Assembly: GCF_004341515.1 (NCBI RefSeq)
Contig: NZ_SLZF01000007.1
Location: 310,001-374,000, forward strand
Direction: 5' to 3'
Source of the DNA: Allobosea sp. BK604
GTDB lineage: Bacteria > Pseudomonadota > Alphaproteobacteria > Rhizobiales > Beijerinckiaceae
Length of the DNA: 64,000 nt
Positions 1 through 8,526 of the stretch are shown piece by piece (the stretch's first letter is position 1; every line of letters begins with the position of its first letter). The position numbers and the translations under genes were made by a program. The notes under the pieces were generated by a model that saw nothing but the letters and a program-made list of their open reading frames with translations, searched no databases and had not been told where the DNA came from.

Positions 1-640
1 AATTCTCGCGCAGCCCCGCCGACTGGCTGCCGGCGATCGAGAGCGCGCGCAGGGTCTGGTCGAGGTCGAGCCCCATCAGCTTGGCGCTGGCGGCTGCCGC
101 CGCGAAGGTGCCGCAGGTGGCGGTGGCGTGGAAGCCGGTCTGGTAATGGCGCGGGTTGATCGCCTCGGCGATCTTGCACTCCACCTCGACGCCGAGGTGA
201 TAGGCCAGCATCACGTCGCGCCCGCTGGCGCCCTTCGCCTCGCCCACGGCGAGCGCGGCCGGCAGCGCGGGGGCGGTCGGATGGGTGAGAAGGCCGTAGA
301 CCCGGTCCTTGGCCACTGCGAGCTGGGTGTCGTCATAATCGTCGGCATGGATGCCGACGCCGTTGGCGAAGGCGGCGAAGCGCGGCGCGACCTTGAGGCT
401 GGAGCCGATCACCGTGGCGGCGCCGGGAGCGAGGTTGAGATCGGCGAGGTGCCGGCGGACATATTCGCCGCTATGGGCGACCGAGCCCGACAGCGCCAGC
501 CCGAGCCCGTCGAGGATCGATTTCTTGCCGAGCGCGACGACGTCGGCCGGCAGATCCGCCGGCGAGGCCTTGCAGACGAAGGTCGCCACATAGCGCGTCA
601 GGCCGTTATCCGAGGGCGAGAGATTTTCGGGCGTCTTCAT
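1..640 (-). CDS. MmgE/PrpD family protein (N-terminal part, cut by window edge)
   Basis: The minus strand is open from the window edge to an ATG at 640 and gives about 213 residues beginning MKTPENLSPSDNGLTRY. The MmgE/PrpD look is clear: an N-terminal helical segment with KKSILDGLGLALSG, the conserved HADDYDDT stretch, then HPTAPALPAALAVGE and GFHATATCGTFAAAAA. This family includes 2-methylcitrate dehydratase, cis-aconitate decarboxylase and iminodisuccinate epimerase, so a cytoplasmic dehydratase, decarboxylase or epimerase acting on an organic acid is expected, but the substrate cannot be read here. The start has a GGAGG ribosome site about 6 bases upstream. It is divergent from a GntR/FCD regulator with an operator-like palindrome between them. 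The C-terminal half lies outside the window. Confidence 0.88.
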   Translation of the reverse strand, partial: MKTPENLSPSDNGLTRYVATFVCKASPADLPADVVALGKKSILDGLGLALSGSVAHSGEYVRRHLADLNLAPGAATVIGSSLKVAPRFAAFANGVGIHADDYDDTQLAVAKDRVYGLLTHPTAPALPAALAVGEAKGASGRDVMLAYHLGVEVECKIAEAINPRHYQTGFHATATCGTFAAAAASAKLMGLDLDQTLRALSIAGSQSAGLREN

Positions 641-684
641 GGCGTCCTCCAGTGTGATGATCAGCGTCTAATTGTCTTTTGCTG

Positions 685-696
685 ATTGTCAACAGT
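685..696. promoter_or_regulatory. GntR/FCD-type operator-like palindrome, copy 1
   Basis: The 12-mer ATTGTCAACAGT lies between the divergent MmgE/PrpD gene and the GntR regulator. Its form (TTGTnnACA) resembles operators of FCD-subfamily GntR proteins. An 11-of-12 identical copy lies upstream of the ABC importer at 5604-5615. Read on the minus strand it contains a TTGACA hexamer, so binding would cover a -35 element toward the MmgE/PrpD gene. Another ATTGTC begins at 671. Function is inferred. Confidence 0.5.
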
Positions 697-761
697 TTAA
701 GATCCAGTGGCTTCCGTCTGCGGCGGCTGCTAGATTGTGGCGGCACCACGGAACCCATTGC

Positions 762-1448
762 ATGAGTCTCGACATCGATTCCGCCCTGCAGCTGCGCCGC
801 AGCCAGTCCCTCACCTCGATCATCCGACGCGAGCTGGAGCAGATGATCGAGCGCGGCGAGCTGAGCGCCGGCGAGCGCCTCAACGAGAATGCCCTTGCCG
901 CCAAGCTCGGTGTCAGCCGTGGGCCGATCCGCGAGGCCTGCCGGGGGCTGGAGCAGAGCGGGCTGGTCAACGTCATCGTCAACCGCGGCGTCTTCATCCG
1001 CGCGCTCGACGGGCGCGAGGCGGCCGAGCTCTACGAGATCCGGGCGGCGCTTTACGGCCTGGCGGGCCGGCTGCTGGCGCCGATCGTCACCGACGAGCAG
1101 GTTGCCACCCTCGCCCGCTATGTCGACGAGATGGATGCCGCCATGGCGGCGGGCGACCTCAACAGCTTCTATCCGCGCAACCTGCGCTTCCACGAATCCA
1201 TCGTCGAGTTCGGCGGCAATGGTCGCCTGGCGGCCGAATGCGCCGCCATCCATCGCGAGATGCATCTCCTGCGCCGGCGTACCCTCGACATGCCCGGCCG
1301 GATGGAGACCTCCAATGACGAGCACCGCACGATCCTGGAGCGCATCGCAGCGCGTGATGCGGCCGGGGCCGAGGCGGCGCTGGAGGAGCATGTCCTGATC
1401 AGCCGGAATGCGCTGTTCGGCCCGCTCGGCCATTATCCGGAGACCTGA
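762..1448 (+). CDS. GntR family transcriptional regulator, FCD (FadR) subfamily
   Basis: A 228-residue DNA-binding regulator. Residues about 10-75 form the winged helix of GntR proteins (SLTSIIRRELEQMIERGELSAGERLNENALAAKLGVSRGPIREAC). The rest is an all-helical FCD ligand domain with the metal/ligand-type residues of this group (RNLRFHESIVEFGG and the late SNDEHRTILERI histidine). FCD regulators usually respond to carboxylic acids. I place the start at the ATG at 762 (MSLDIDSALQLRR); a longer reading from 672 has no family similarity. It is divergent from a PrpD-like gene and ends 3 bases from the convergent importer permease, so local control of both is likely; see the paired palindromes at 685 and 5604. 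Confidence 0.9.
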   Translation: MSLDIDSALQLRRSQSLTSIIRRELEQMIERGELSAGERLNENALAAKLGVSRGPIREACRGLEQSGLVNVIVNRGVFIRALDGREAAELYEIRAALYGLAGRLLAPIVTDEQVATLARYVDEMDAAMAAGDLNSFYPRNLRFHESIVEFGGNGRLAAECAAIHREMHLLRRRTLDMPGRMETSNDEHRTILERIAARDAAGAEAALEEHVLISRNALFGPLGHYPET

Positions 1449-1451
1449 CGC

Positions 1452-3182
1452 TCAGCCGCGGACCGGCCCGACCTTCGCCCCGCCCAGCAGCGGCAGGCGA
1501 TTGGCGAGGAACACGACCGCGAAGGACACCATCAGCAGCATGATCCCGAGCACCGAGATCGCGCCGAGATCGCCGGATTCGTTGAGGTCGTAGATGATGA
1601 CCGAGACGAGCTTGGTGTCGGCCGTGGTCAGCAGGATCGTGGCCGAGAGCTCGCGGATCGTGCCGATGAAGACGAAGCACCAGGCCGCCACGACATTCGA
1701 GCGCAGCAGCGGCGCGGTGATGGTGCGCAGCGTCGTCATCCGCGTCGCGCCGAGGATGCGCCCCGCTTCCTCCAGCTCGACATGCACGCTCTTGAAGGCG
1801 GAGGAGAGCTGCTGGTAGCCCGCCGGCATCTCGATGGTGAGGAAGGCGATCAGCAGGATCCAGAGCGTGCCGTAGAGCGGCAGGATCGGGCTGGAATAGC
1901 TGAGGAAGAGGCCAACGCCGAGCACGATGCCGGGGATCGCGACCGGCGCGGTGGCGAGATAGCCGAGCAGCGGCGCGCCGCGCGAGGTGCCGCGGGTGAC
2001 GAGATAGGCGACGACGAGCGCGATCGCCGTGCCGATCGTCGCCGTCAGGAAGCCGAGCAGGAACGTGTTGCGCAGCGCGAGCTGCGTCGCCGAGAACTCG
2101 AAGAAGACGAACCAGATATGGTGGAGCGTGAAGCTCTCGAAGGTCAGCGGCTCGGCCACCGTGCGGGTTAGCGCGGTCTTCACCAGCGCGGCATAGGGCA
2201 TCAGCACGGTCAGCGACAGGATCAGGAAGGTGAAGCCGAGCGCCAGCCATTTCCAGCGCCCGAGTTCCGTGATGCGCGCCGAACCGCTCTTGCCGCCGAC
2301 CGTGGTGTAGCCGCGCCGGCCGAGGATGCGTCGCTGCGTCCAGAGCAGCAGGATGGTGACGAGGAGCAGCGGCAGCGCCGCCGCGGCCGCGAGCCCGGGC
2401 TTCGGCGGATACTGGAACAGGCTCCAGATCTTGGTGGTGATGACGTGGAAATTCGCCGGCAAGGCGAGGATCGCTGGCGAGCCGAACATGGTCAGCGCCT
2501 GCAGCACTGCGATCAGCGAGCCGGCGAGCATGGCCGGCAGGACGAGCGGGACCGTCACCTTGCGCAGCGTCGTCCACAGCCCGCCGCCGAGGATGGCGGA
2601 GGCCTCCTCGAGATCGGTCGGCACGCGCTCGAGCGCGTTCGTCACCAGGGTGAAGACATAGGGAAACGTGTAGCAGGCGATGGCGAAGACCAGGCCCGAC
2701 AGCGTGTAGATGTCGACGAGATACTCGTAGGGGTCGAGGCCGAACAGCCAGCGATAGATCACGTTGATGATGCCGCTATTGGGCGCGGCCAGGATTTCCC
2801 AGGCGATGGCGCCGAGGAAGGGTGGTGTCACGAAGGAGGCCATGACGAGCCCGCGCACGAGGGTCCGGCCGGGCATGTCGGTGCGCGCCACGATCCAGGC
2901 GAGCGGGGTCGCGATGGCGCAGGAGAGCGCGCCGACGCTGAGCGCCATGGTGATGGCGACGATGAAGGGCCGGCGCAGCGTCGCGTCGGTGACCAGCGCC
3001 CTGAAATTGGCGAGGCTCAGATTGCCGGCCTGGTCGGTGATCGCGTAGTAGCCGAGCCAGGCCAGCGGCAGCACGACGAGCACCGACAGGACCACGCTGA
3101 GCAGCACGAAGATCGGCCGCGACCAGTCGATGGCGACATGGCGCGCGGGAACCCCGGCCTCGAGCCCAGTAATCGCAGTCAT
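1452..3182 (-). CDS. ABC transporter permease, fused two-domain (FbpB-like)
   Basis: A 576-residue inner-membrane protein with two binding-protein-dependent permease domains in tandem, the architecture of FbpB/AfuB-type importers. The EAA-type loops are visible in both halves (EEASAILGGGLWTTLRKVTVPLVLPAM and EEAGRILGATRMTTLRTITAPLL). About 12 membrane segments are expected. The ATG at 3182 (MTAITGLEAG) is preferred over the in-frame ATG at 3188 because a GGAG ribosome site sits 6 bases from it. It is last in an ATPase, binding protein, permease set read leftward, and its stop is 3 bases from the convergent GntR stop. Substrate unknown. Confidence 0.9.
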   Translation of the reverse strand: MTAITGLEAGVPARHVAIDWSRPIFVLLSVVLSVLVVLPLAWLGYYAITDQAGNLSLANFRALVTDATLRRPFIVAITMALSVGALSCAIATPLAWIVARTDMPGRTLVRGLVMASFVTPPFLGAIAWEILAAPNSGIINVIYRWLFGLDPYEYLVDIYTLSGLVFAIACYTFPYVFTLVTNALERVPTDLEEASAILGGGLWTTLRKVTVPLVLPAMLAGSLIAVLQALTMFGSPAILALPANFHVITTKIWSLFQYPPKPGLAAAAALPLLLVTILLLWTQRRILGRRGYTTVGGKSGSARITELGRWKWLALGFTFLILSLTVLMPYAALVKTALTRTVAEPLTFESFTLHHIWFVFFEFSATQLALRNTFLLGFLTATIGTAIALVVAYLVTRGTSRGAPLLGYLATAPVAIPGIVLGVGLFLSYSSPILPLYGTLWILLIAFLTIEMPAGYQQLSSAFKSVHVELEEAGRILGATRMTTLRTITAPLLRSNVVAAWCFVFIGTIRELSATILLTTADTKLVSVIIYDLNESGDLGAISVLGIMLLMVSFAVVFLANRLPLLGGAKVGPVRG

Positions 3183-3294
3183 GAGCATCTCCGTGCGCAG
3201 CCGCGCTCGACGCGCGGGCGCCGGGCGCAGATCTCGTCATCAGGCGAAGACGCGGCGCGGACCTCCGCACCGCGGGGGTTGGCTCGGAGCCGGA

Positions 3295-4356
3295 TCAGGT
3301 GCCGAAATACTCTTCGTATTTCTTCTTGATCATCTCGATATTGGGCTCGAGCTTCACCGGGTCGGAATAGAGCAGCTTGATCTTGGAGAGCGGCGTGCGC
3401 GTCTCCTTCTCCTTGACCCGCGGGTGGAAGGAGCGGAGCCCGCCGAAATCGCTGGCGAGCTGCTGCGTCTCCTGGTCGTAGAGGAAGGAGTAGAACAGCT
3501 TCGCGGCGTTGGGATGCGGCGCGTTCTTCAGCATTCCGGCATGGCCGATGGCGATCGGCGTGCCCTCGGTCGCGTAGACGATCTCGACGGGAACGCCGCT
3601 CTCCTTGAGCATGAACATGTTGTATTCGTTGCCGTCGGCCTCGATGGAGCGCTCGCCCTGCGCCAGCTTCTTCGGCGGTTCGGTCGAGGACTGGACCTGC
3701 ATGATCCGCTGCTTGCCGAGCTTCTCGAAGAAGTCCCAGCCGAGCGCCTGGCTGAGTACGTCGGTGCCGGTCATCACCGTGCCGGAATAGCCGGGGTGGG
3801 CCTTGACGATGCGTCCCCGCCATTTCGGGTTGAGCAGATCGGCATGGCTCTTCGGCGCGTCTTCGGGCTTCACTTGCTTGGTGTTGTAGCCGATGACCGA
3901 GAGATGCGCGCGATAGGCGGCGTAGTAGCCGTCCGGATCCCTGGCCTCCTTCGGCCAGTCCTTGGCGACCTCGGCCGGCACGGCCTGGGCGAGCCAGCCA
4001 TTGCGCTTGAACAGGACGAAATGCACCGCGTCCGAGGTTTCCACCACATCGGCGTTATAGATCGAGCTGCCATATTCCTGGCTGAGGCGCTGGAACACGC
4101 GTTCGGAGCCGGAGCGCTCGACCTTCACCTTGATGCCCGGATATTTCGCCTCGAAGGCGCTGCCGACCTTTTCGGAAACCGCCACGTCGGTCGCGGTGTA
4201 GAAGGTGACGGTGCCTTCCTTCTTCGCCGCCTCGATCAGCTCCGGCGTCACGTCATAGGGGGCGGGCGCCTGTGCGAAGGCGGGCAGGCTGCCGAGCGCG
4301 GTCGAGAGCAGAAGGCCTGCGATAACCGATCGTCTGTCGAACATTGGGCGTGTCAT
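3295..4356 (-). CDS. Periplasmic solute-binding protein of ABC importer (family 1)
   Basis: A 353-residue exported protein. The N terminus MTRPMFDRRSVIAGLLLSTA, ending near AFAQA, is a signal peptide with a twin-arginine-like RR. The mature part has the family-1 binding-protein pattern (EGTVTFYTATDVAVSEKVGSAFE, YPGIKVKVERSGS, then ADVVETSD). It lacks the adjacent tyrosine cluster seen in the second binding protein of this window, so iron is not indicated; putrescine, phosphonate or another small organic solute is possible. The start at 4356 has a GAGGAGG site about 7 bases upstream. It sits between its ATPase (55-base gap) and its fused permease (112-base gap). Confidence 0.88.
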   Translation of the reverse strand: MTRPMFDRRSVIAGLLLSTALGSLPAFAQAPAPYDVTPELIEAAKKEGTVTFYTATDVAVSEKVGSAFEAKYPGIKVKVERSGSERVFQRLSQEYGSSIYNADVVETSDAVHFVLFKRNGWLAQAVPAEVAKDWPKEARDPDGYYAAYRAHLSVIGYNTKQVKPEDAPKSHADLLNPKWRGRIVKAHPGYSGTVMTGTDVLSQALGWDFFEKLGKQRIMQVQSSTEPPKKLAQGERSIEADGNEYNMFMLKESGVPVEIVYATEGTPIAIGHAGMLKNAPHPNAAKLFYSFLYDQETQQLASDFGGLRSFHPRVKEKETRTPLSKIKLLYSDPVKLEPNIEMIKKKYEEYFGT

Positions 4357-4411
4357 TCTCGTTCCTCCTCATTGTTATGATGTTGGCGAGATGCTTCCGG
4401 AGGCCCTCGGT

Positions 4412-5473
4412 TCAGCGGGAGAGGGCGCGGCAGTGCTCCTGTGGAAAATGCAGCCAGACCGGCTGGCCGCGATCGATGGCGAGATGGGGTTCGGCGACGG
4501 TGCGGACCTGCGCACCGCCCGGGAGCTCGATCAGGTAGTCACGATGCGAGCCGAGATAGACCTGGCGCAGGACTGTGCCCTGGGTGCGGTTGAGCCCCTC
4601 GTCCTGCGGCTTTGCGTCGAGCACGATATCGTGATGGCGCACGGAGACGACGCCGTCCTCGCGGGCTGAGAAATCGCCGGCGCCGCAGCGCAGCTTCAGC
4701 GGGCCGCATTCGACGGTGTCGGCATCGAGCCAGCGGCCCTTGAGGATGTTGGTGCCGCCGAGGAAGCGCGCCACGAACTCCGATTGCGGCCGCTCATAGA
4801 CCTCTTCCGGACTTCCGACCTGCTCGATCCGGCCCTGGTTCATCACCACGATGAGATCGGCCGTGGTCATCGCCTCGGCCTGGTCATGCGTCACGTAGAC
4901 GGTGGTGTAGCGATAGGCATCGTGCAGGCGCCGGATCTCGAAACGCATCTCCTCGCGCAGGTTGGCGTCGAGATTGGAGAGCGGCTCGTCGAGCAGCAGG
5001 ATCTCGGGCTCGACGACGAGCGCGCGGGCGAGCGAGACACGCTGCTGCTGGCCGCCCGAGAGCTCGCCGGGATAGCGATCCGCGAGGGGTTTAAGCCTGG
5101 TGACATCGAGGATTTTATCGACCAGCCGCTGGATCTCGGCCGCAGGCATCTTCCGCAGCGCCAGGCCGTAGCCGATATTCTCGCGCACGGTCATGTGTGG
5201 CCAGAGCGCATAGCTCTGGAAGATCATCGACATGCCGCGCCGCTCGGGCGGCTCGCTCCAGCCGGCTGACGAGATCGTGCGGCCGCCGACATGGATTTCA
5301 CCGCCCTTGGGCGTGATGAACCCGGCGATGAGGCGCAGCGTCGTCGTCTTGCCGCAGCCCGACGGACCGAGCAGGCAGACGAGATCGCCCTTCTCGACAT
5401 TCAGATTGACACGATCGACGACGGTCATTGCGCCGTACCGCATCGTCAGATCGGCCAGTTCCAGAAACGCCAT
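4412..5473 (-). CDS. ABC transporter ATP-binding protein (PotA/FbpC-like)
   Basis: A 353-residue cytoplasmic ATPase. Walker A is GPSGCGKTT at about residues 36-44, the Q-loop FQSYALWPHMTV follows, then signature LSGGQQQR, Walker B ILLLDEPLSNLD and the H-loop VYVTHDQAEA. The C-terminal part after about residue 240 is a TOBE-type regulatory domain (VSVRHHDIVL, TVLRQVYLGSHRDYLIEL), as in PotA, UgpC and FbpC. It is first in the leftward importer operon, and the palindrome at 5604-5615 lies about 130 bases upstream of its ATG. It energises uptake of an unidentified solute. Confidence 0.9.
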   Translation of the reverse strand: MAFLELADLTMRYGAMTVVDRVNLNVEKGDLVCLLGPSGCGKTTTLRLIAGFITPKGGEIHVGGRTISSAGWSEPPERRGMSMIFQSYALWPHMTVRENIGYGLALRKMPAAEIQRLVDKILDVTRLKPLADRYPGELSGGQQQRVSLARALVVEPEILLLDEPLSNLDANLREEMRFEIRRLHDAYRYTTVYVTHDQAEAMTTADLIVVMNQGRIEQVGSPEEVYERPQSEFVARFLGGTNILKGRWLDADTVECGPLKLRCGAGDFSAREDGVVSVRHHDIVLDAKPQDEGLNRTQGTVLRQVYLGSHRDYLIELPGGAQVRTVAEPHLAIDRGQPVWLHFPQEHCRALSR

Positions 5474-5803
5474 GCACCCTCCCAGACGCGCGATTTTGCC
5501 CGGACATCAGCGGTCCGGACTTTGTTCTTCTGGGCCGGCGGCGAGCAGGAACGCCTGCTTCCCCACCGGCACGTGCAGGCGAAGCTAAGGGGCAACTCGG
5601 AGGATTGTCAACAATAAGCATTCTTCAATGCGACGTTGGCGGCCGGAGTTCTCGCGCAGGGGTTGAAATTGGTGGTGCAGTGGCCTTTCCGGGGTTGACC
5701 TCGTTTCGCGGCGCGACGGCCCGCCGGACAAAGGCATGCGGCCTCCGGTGGGTGGCCAGAATGGCCGCTTGCCGGGTCGGTGCTATACCGAGGTAAGGGG
5801 AGC
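5474..5803. other. 330-base intergenic region upstream of the importer operon
   Basis: No credible gene is visible on either strand. The part nearest 5474 is the promoter and leader of the importer operon and includes the operator-like palindrome at 5604-5615. The remainder is GC-rich sequence downstream of the iron-importer ATPase, without a clear terminator. Confidence 0.5.
5604..5615. promoter_or_regulatory. GntR/FCD-type operator-like palindrome, copy 2
   Basis: ATTGTCAACAAT has perfect 5-base arms (ATTGT/ACAAT) around a 2-base centre. It differs by one base from the site at 685-696 next to the GntR gene. On the minus strand it holds TTGACA, a -35-like hexamer directed toward the importer ATPase gene starting at 5473. 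The shared motif suggests that the GntR protein represses both units. This is inference from sequence. Confidence 0.5.
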
Positions 5804-6859
5804 CTAGCGCTCGAGGATGTGAGCCTTGCCGACCACGTCGAGGCGCACGCGCGTGCCGGGCGCGGGCAGCTCGAGGCTCGAGGCGTGGACGAGGATGCGC
5901 TGCCTGGCGCCGTTGGCCTCGACCACGACCGTGATGGCGCAGAGCGAGCCGCCGAACTCGATCTCGTCGACCTCGCCATGGCAGGCTGCGGCCTCGCCCT
6001 GGCCGATGCCGGCAGGGGATAGCCGGATCTGCTCGGGCCGCAGCATGATGGTTACGGTGCCCGGACGTGCATCGGCCTCGGTCGGGATGCGCCCGAGCGC
6101 ACAACTGACGAAGCCGTCCCGGAACTCCGCCTCGAGCACCGCCGCGTCGCCGAGGAAGAGCGCCGTATCGCGATCCCTGGGCCGCCAGTAGAGCGCATGC
6201 GGTGTGCCGGCTTGCGCCAGCCGCCCTTGCCTGAGCACTGCGACCTGATCGGCGAAGGAGAGAGCCTCGGCCTGGTCATGCGTGACCAGGATCGTGGTGA
6301 TGCCGGCCTGTTGCAGCACCCGCGCCACCGATTTGCGCACCGCCTCGCGCAGCCCGGCATCGAGCGCGGAGAATGGCTCGTCGAGCAGCATCAGGGCAGG
6401 GCGCCGCGCCAATGCCCGGGCCAGCGCCACGCGCTGCTGCTGTCCGCCGGACAATTCGTGCGGCCGGCGTGTGAGCATGCTGCGGTCGAGCTCGATCATG
6501 TCCATCAGCTCGGCGATACGCGCACCGCGCCCGGCATCCCCGGCCTCGATGCCGAAGCCGATATTCTCGGCGACGCTCAGATGCGGAAACAGCGCCCCGT
6601 CCTGGGGGACATAGCCGATGCCGCGCCGATGCGCCGGGGCGATCAGCGGCCCGTCCGCCAGCACCTGGCCATCGAGCGCGACGCGGCCGGAATCGGGCGT
6701 CTCGAAGCCGGCGATGATGCGCAGCAGCGTGGTCTTGCCGGAACCGGAGGGGCCGACGATGGCGGTGCGGCTGCGCGAGGGGACGGCGAGATCGACGTTG
6801 TCGAGCGCCGTCTGCTGCCCGTAGCGTTTGCTCAGGCCGGAAATGTCGAGCAGGCTCAC
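5804..6859 (-). CDS. fbpC: Ferric iron ABC transporter ATP-binding protein
   Basis: A 351-residue ATPase with Walker A GPSGSGKTT near residue 37, VPQDGALFPHLSV as Q-loop region, signature LSGGQQQR, Walker B LMLLDEPFSALD and H-loop LVTHDQAEA. A TOBE-type tail follows (TIMLRPEQIRLSP). The start is GTG at 6859 and overlaps the permease stop in a GTGA arrangement, so the two are translationally coupled. Together with the preceding permease and a tyrosine-rich binding protein it forms an FbpABC-type iron importer. Specificity is assigned from the binding protein. Confidence 0.85.
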   Translation of the reverse strand: MSLLDISGLSKRYGQQTALDNVDLAVPSRSRTAIVGPSGSGKTTLLRIIAGFETPDSGRVALDGQVLADGPLIAPAHRRGIGYVPQDGALFPHLSVAENIGFGIEAGDAGRGARIAELMDMIELDRSMLTRRPHELSGGQQQRVALARALARRPALMLLDEPFSALDAGLREAVRKSVARVLQQAGITTILVTHDQAEALSFADQVAVLRQGRLAQAGTPHALYWRPRDRDTALFLGDAAVLEAEFRDGFVSCALGRIPTEADARPGTVTIMLRPEQIRLSPAGIGQGEAAACHGEVDEIEFGGSLCAITVVVEANGARQRILVHASSLELPAPGTRVRLDVVGKAHILER

Positions 6860-8445
6860 TGTCCGCTCGCCCGGCGCGATTGCGCATGCAGGAGTGCGGT
6901 GAGGGGCAGGGACAGCACGATCATCAGCGCGGCATAGGGCGCGGCCGCGGCATAGTCGAGTTCGCTGGTCAGGGACCAGAACTGCGTCGCGAGCGTGGTC
7001 GTGCCGTTGGGGGCGAGCATCAGCGTCGCGGTCAGCTCGGTGGTGATGCCCATGGCGACGAGCGCCATGCAGGCAGCGACGCCGGGCGCCGCGAGCCGCA
7101 ACGTCACCGACAGGATCGCGAGCAGCGGCCGGCGGCCGAGGCTGACCGCGGCGCGCTCCAGCTCGACCGGCACCTGCGCGATGCCGGAACGCAGGCCGAC
7201 GAGCGCACGTGGCAGGAACATCAACGCATAGGCGATGAGCACGGTCGCGACGCTCTGGTAGAGCGGCGCGATCCGGACAGTGACGGTGACCAGCGCGAGC
7301 GCGACGACGACGCCGGGCAGCGCGCCGACATAATAGTGGCTGCCTTCCAGCGCGCGCTGCAACCGGCCGGGCGCCCGCACCGAGAGCCAGGCCATCGGCA
7401 CGGCCGCGAGCGTCGTGACCACTGCGCCGCCCACGGCATAGATCAGCGTCTCGCCGAAGGCCGACGCCAGTTCCGGCGCCTGCCAGACCGCGCCCTGGCC
7501 GGCCGCGAGCCAGCGCGCAAGCGCATAAGAGGGAATGCCGAGGCCCAGCGCCGCGAGCGCCAAGGGCAGCAGCAGAGCCGGCAAGGTGGCCCGCCGGAGC
7601 TTTCGGAGACTCACCGGGCGCGGCGCGCCGGAGCCGAGCCGGGCATAGCGCGCCTCGCCGCGCAGCACGATCTCCAGCGCGAGCAGGCCGAGGCAGGACA
7701 GCACCAGGACGCCCGCCAGCATGTTGGCGGCCGGGCCGTTATAGGACGACTGGAACTGGTCGACGATCGCGGTCGTGAACGTGTCGAAGCGGATCATCGC
7801 GTAGAGCCCGTATTCGGCGAGCAGATGCAGGCCGATCAGCAGCGAGCCGCCGCAGATCGCGATCCGCAATTGCGGCAGCACCACGCGCAGGAAGACCCGC
7901 CATGGCGCCAGGCCGAGCGAGGCGGCGGCATCCTCGAGAGCCGGGTCGAGCCGGCGCAACTGTGCCGAGACCGGCAAATACAGGAACGGCAAATAGGCCA
8001 GCACCGAGACCAGCATGGCCGCGAAGAGCCCGTGCATGCCGGGCGCGACGCCGATCCAGGCATAGGAATGCACGAAGGCCGGGATCGCCAGCGGGGCGAC
8101 TGCGAGCCAGGACCAGAGCCGCGCGCCCGGCAGGTCGCTGCGCTCGGTCAGCCAGGCCAGCGCGACGGCGAGCACGATGCAGGCCGGCAGCGTCAGCGCC
8201 TCCAGCAGCGCGGTATTGAGCAGCAATTCGGCGACGCGCGGCCGGAAGATCAGGCTTGAGGCCGTCTCCCATCCCGTCTGGATCGTGATCCAGATGATGA
8301 AGCCGAGCGGCAGCAGCGTGACGAGCGAGACCAGGCCCGCCAGTCCGAACAGGGACTTGGCGCCGAGCTGCCGGTCGCGCCGCAGCGGCAGAGGCTGCGT
8401 CGTCAGGGCACGGCTGGCGGGAAAGGGCGGCGTCTGGACACTCAT
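6856..8445 (-). CDS. fbpB: Ferric iron ABC transporter permease, fused two-domain
   Basis: A 529-residue inner-membrane protein with two permease domains, each with an EAA-type loop (EDAAASLGLAPWRVFLRVVLPQL and ERAAVSLGRRPLLAILSVTLRLA). About 12 membrane segments are expected. This tandem fusion is typical of FbpB/AfuB/HitB. It is the middle gene of a leftward binding protein, permease, ATPase set, 81 bases after fbpA, and overlaps fbpC by 4 bases. Confidence 0.87.
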   Translation of the reverse strand: MSVQTPPFPASRALTTQPLPLRRDRQLGAKSLFGLAGLVSLVTLLPLGFIIWITIQTGWETASSLIFRPRVAELLLNTALLEALTLPACIVLAVALAWLTERSDLPGARLWSWLAVAPLAIPAFVHSYAWIGVAPGMHGLFAAMLVSVLAYLPFLYLPVSAQLRRLDPALEDAAASLGLAPWRVFLRVVLPQLRIAICGGSLLIGLHLLAEYGLYAMIRFDTFTTAIVDQFQSSYNGPAANMLAGVLVLSCLGLLALEIVLRGEARYARLGSGAPRPVSLRKLRRATLPALLLPLALAALGLGIPSYALARWLAAGQGAVWQAPELASAFGETLIYAVGGAVVTTLAAVPMAWLSVRAPGRLQRALEGSHYYVGALPGVVVALALVTVTVRIAPLYQSVATVLIAYALMFLPRALVGLRSGIAQVPVELERAAVSLGRRPLLAILSVTLRLAAPGVAACMALVAMGITTELTATLMLAPNGTTTLATQFWSLTSELDYAAAAPYAALMIVLSLPLTALLHAQSRRASGQ

Positions 8446-8526
8446 GATTTGGACCGCACGGCTGCGGCGAAACGCAATGGAGGCGGGGGAGCGCCCCGCC
8501 TCCTGATGATTGATCTGGCCTTGGCT

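Noticed and set aside
6880..8259. A 459-codon plus-strand frame opposite the iron permease gene
   Set aside because: Low-complexity Arg/Gln/Glu/His composition, no ribosome site and complete overlap with a well supported permease.
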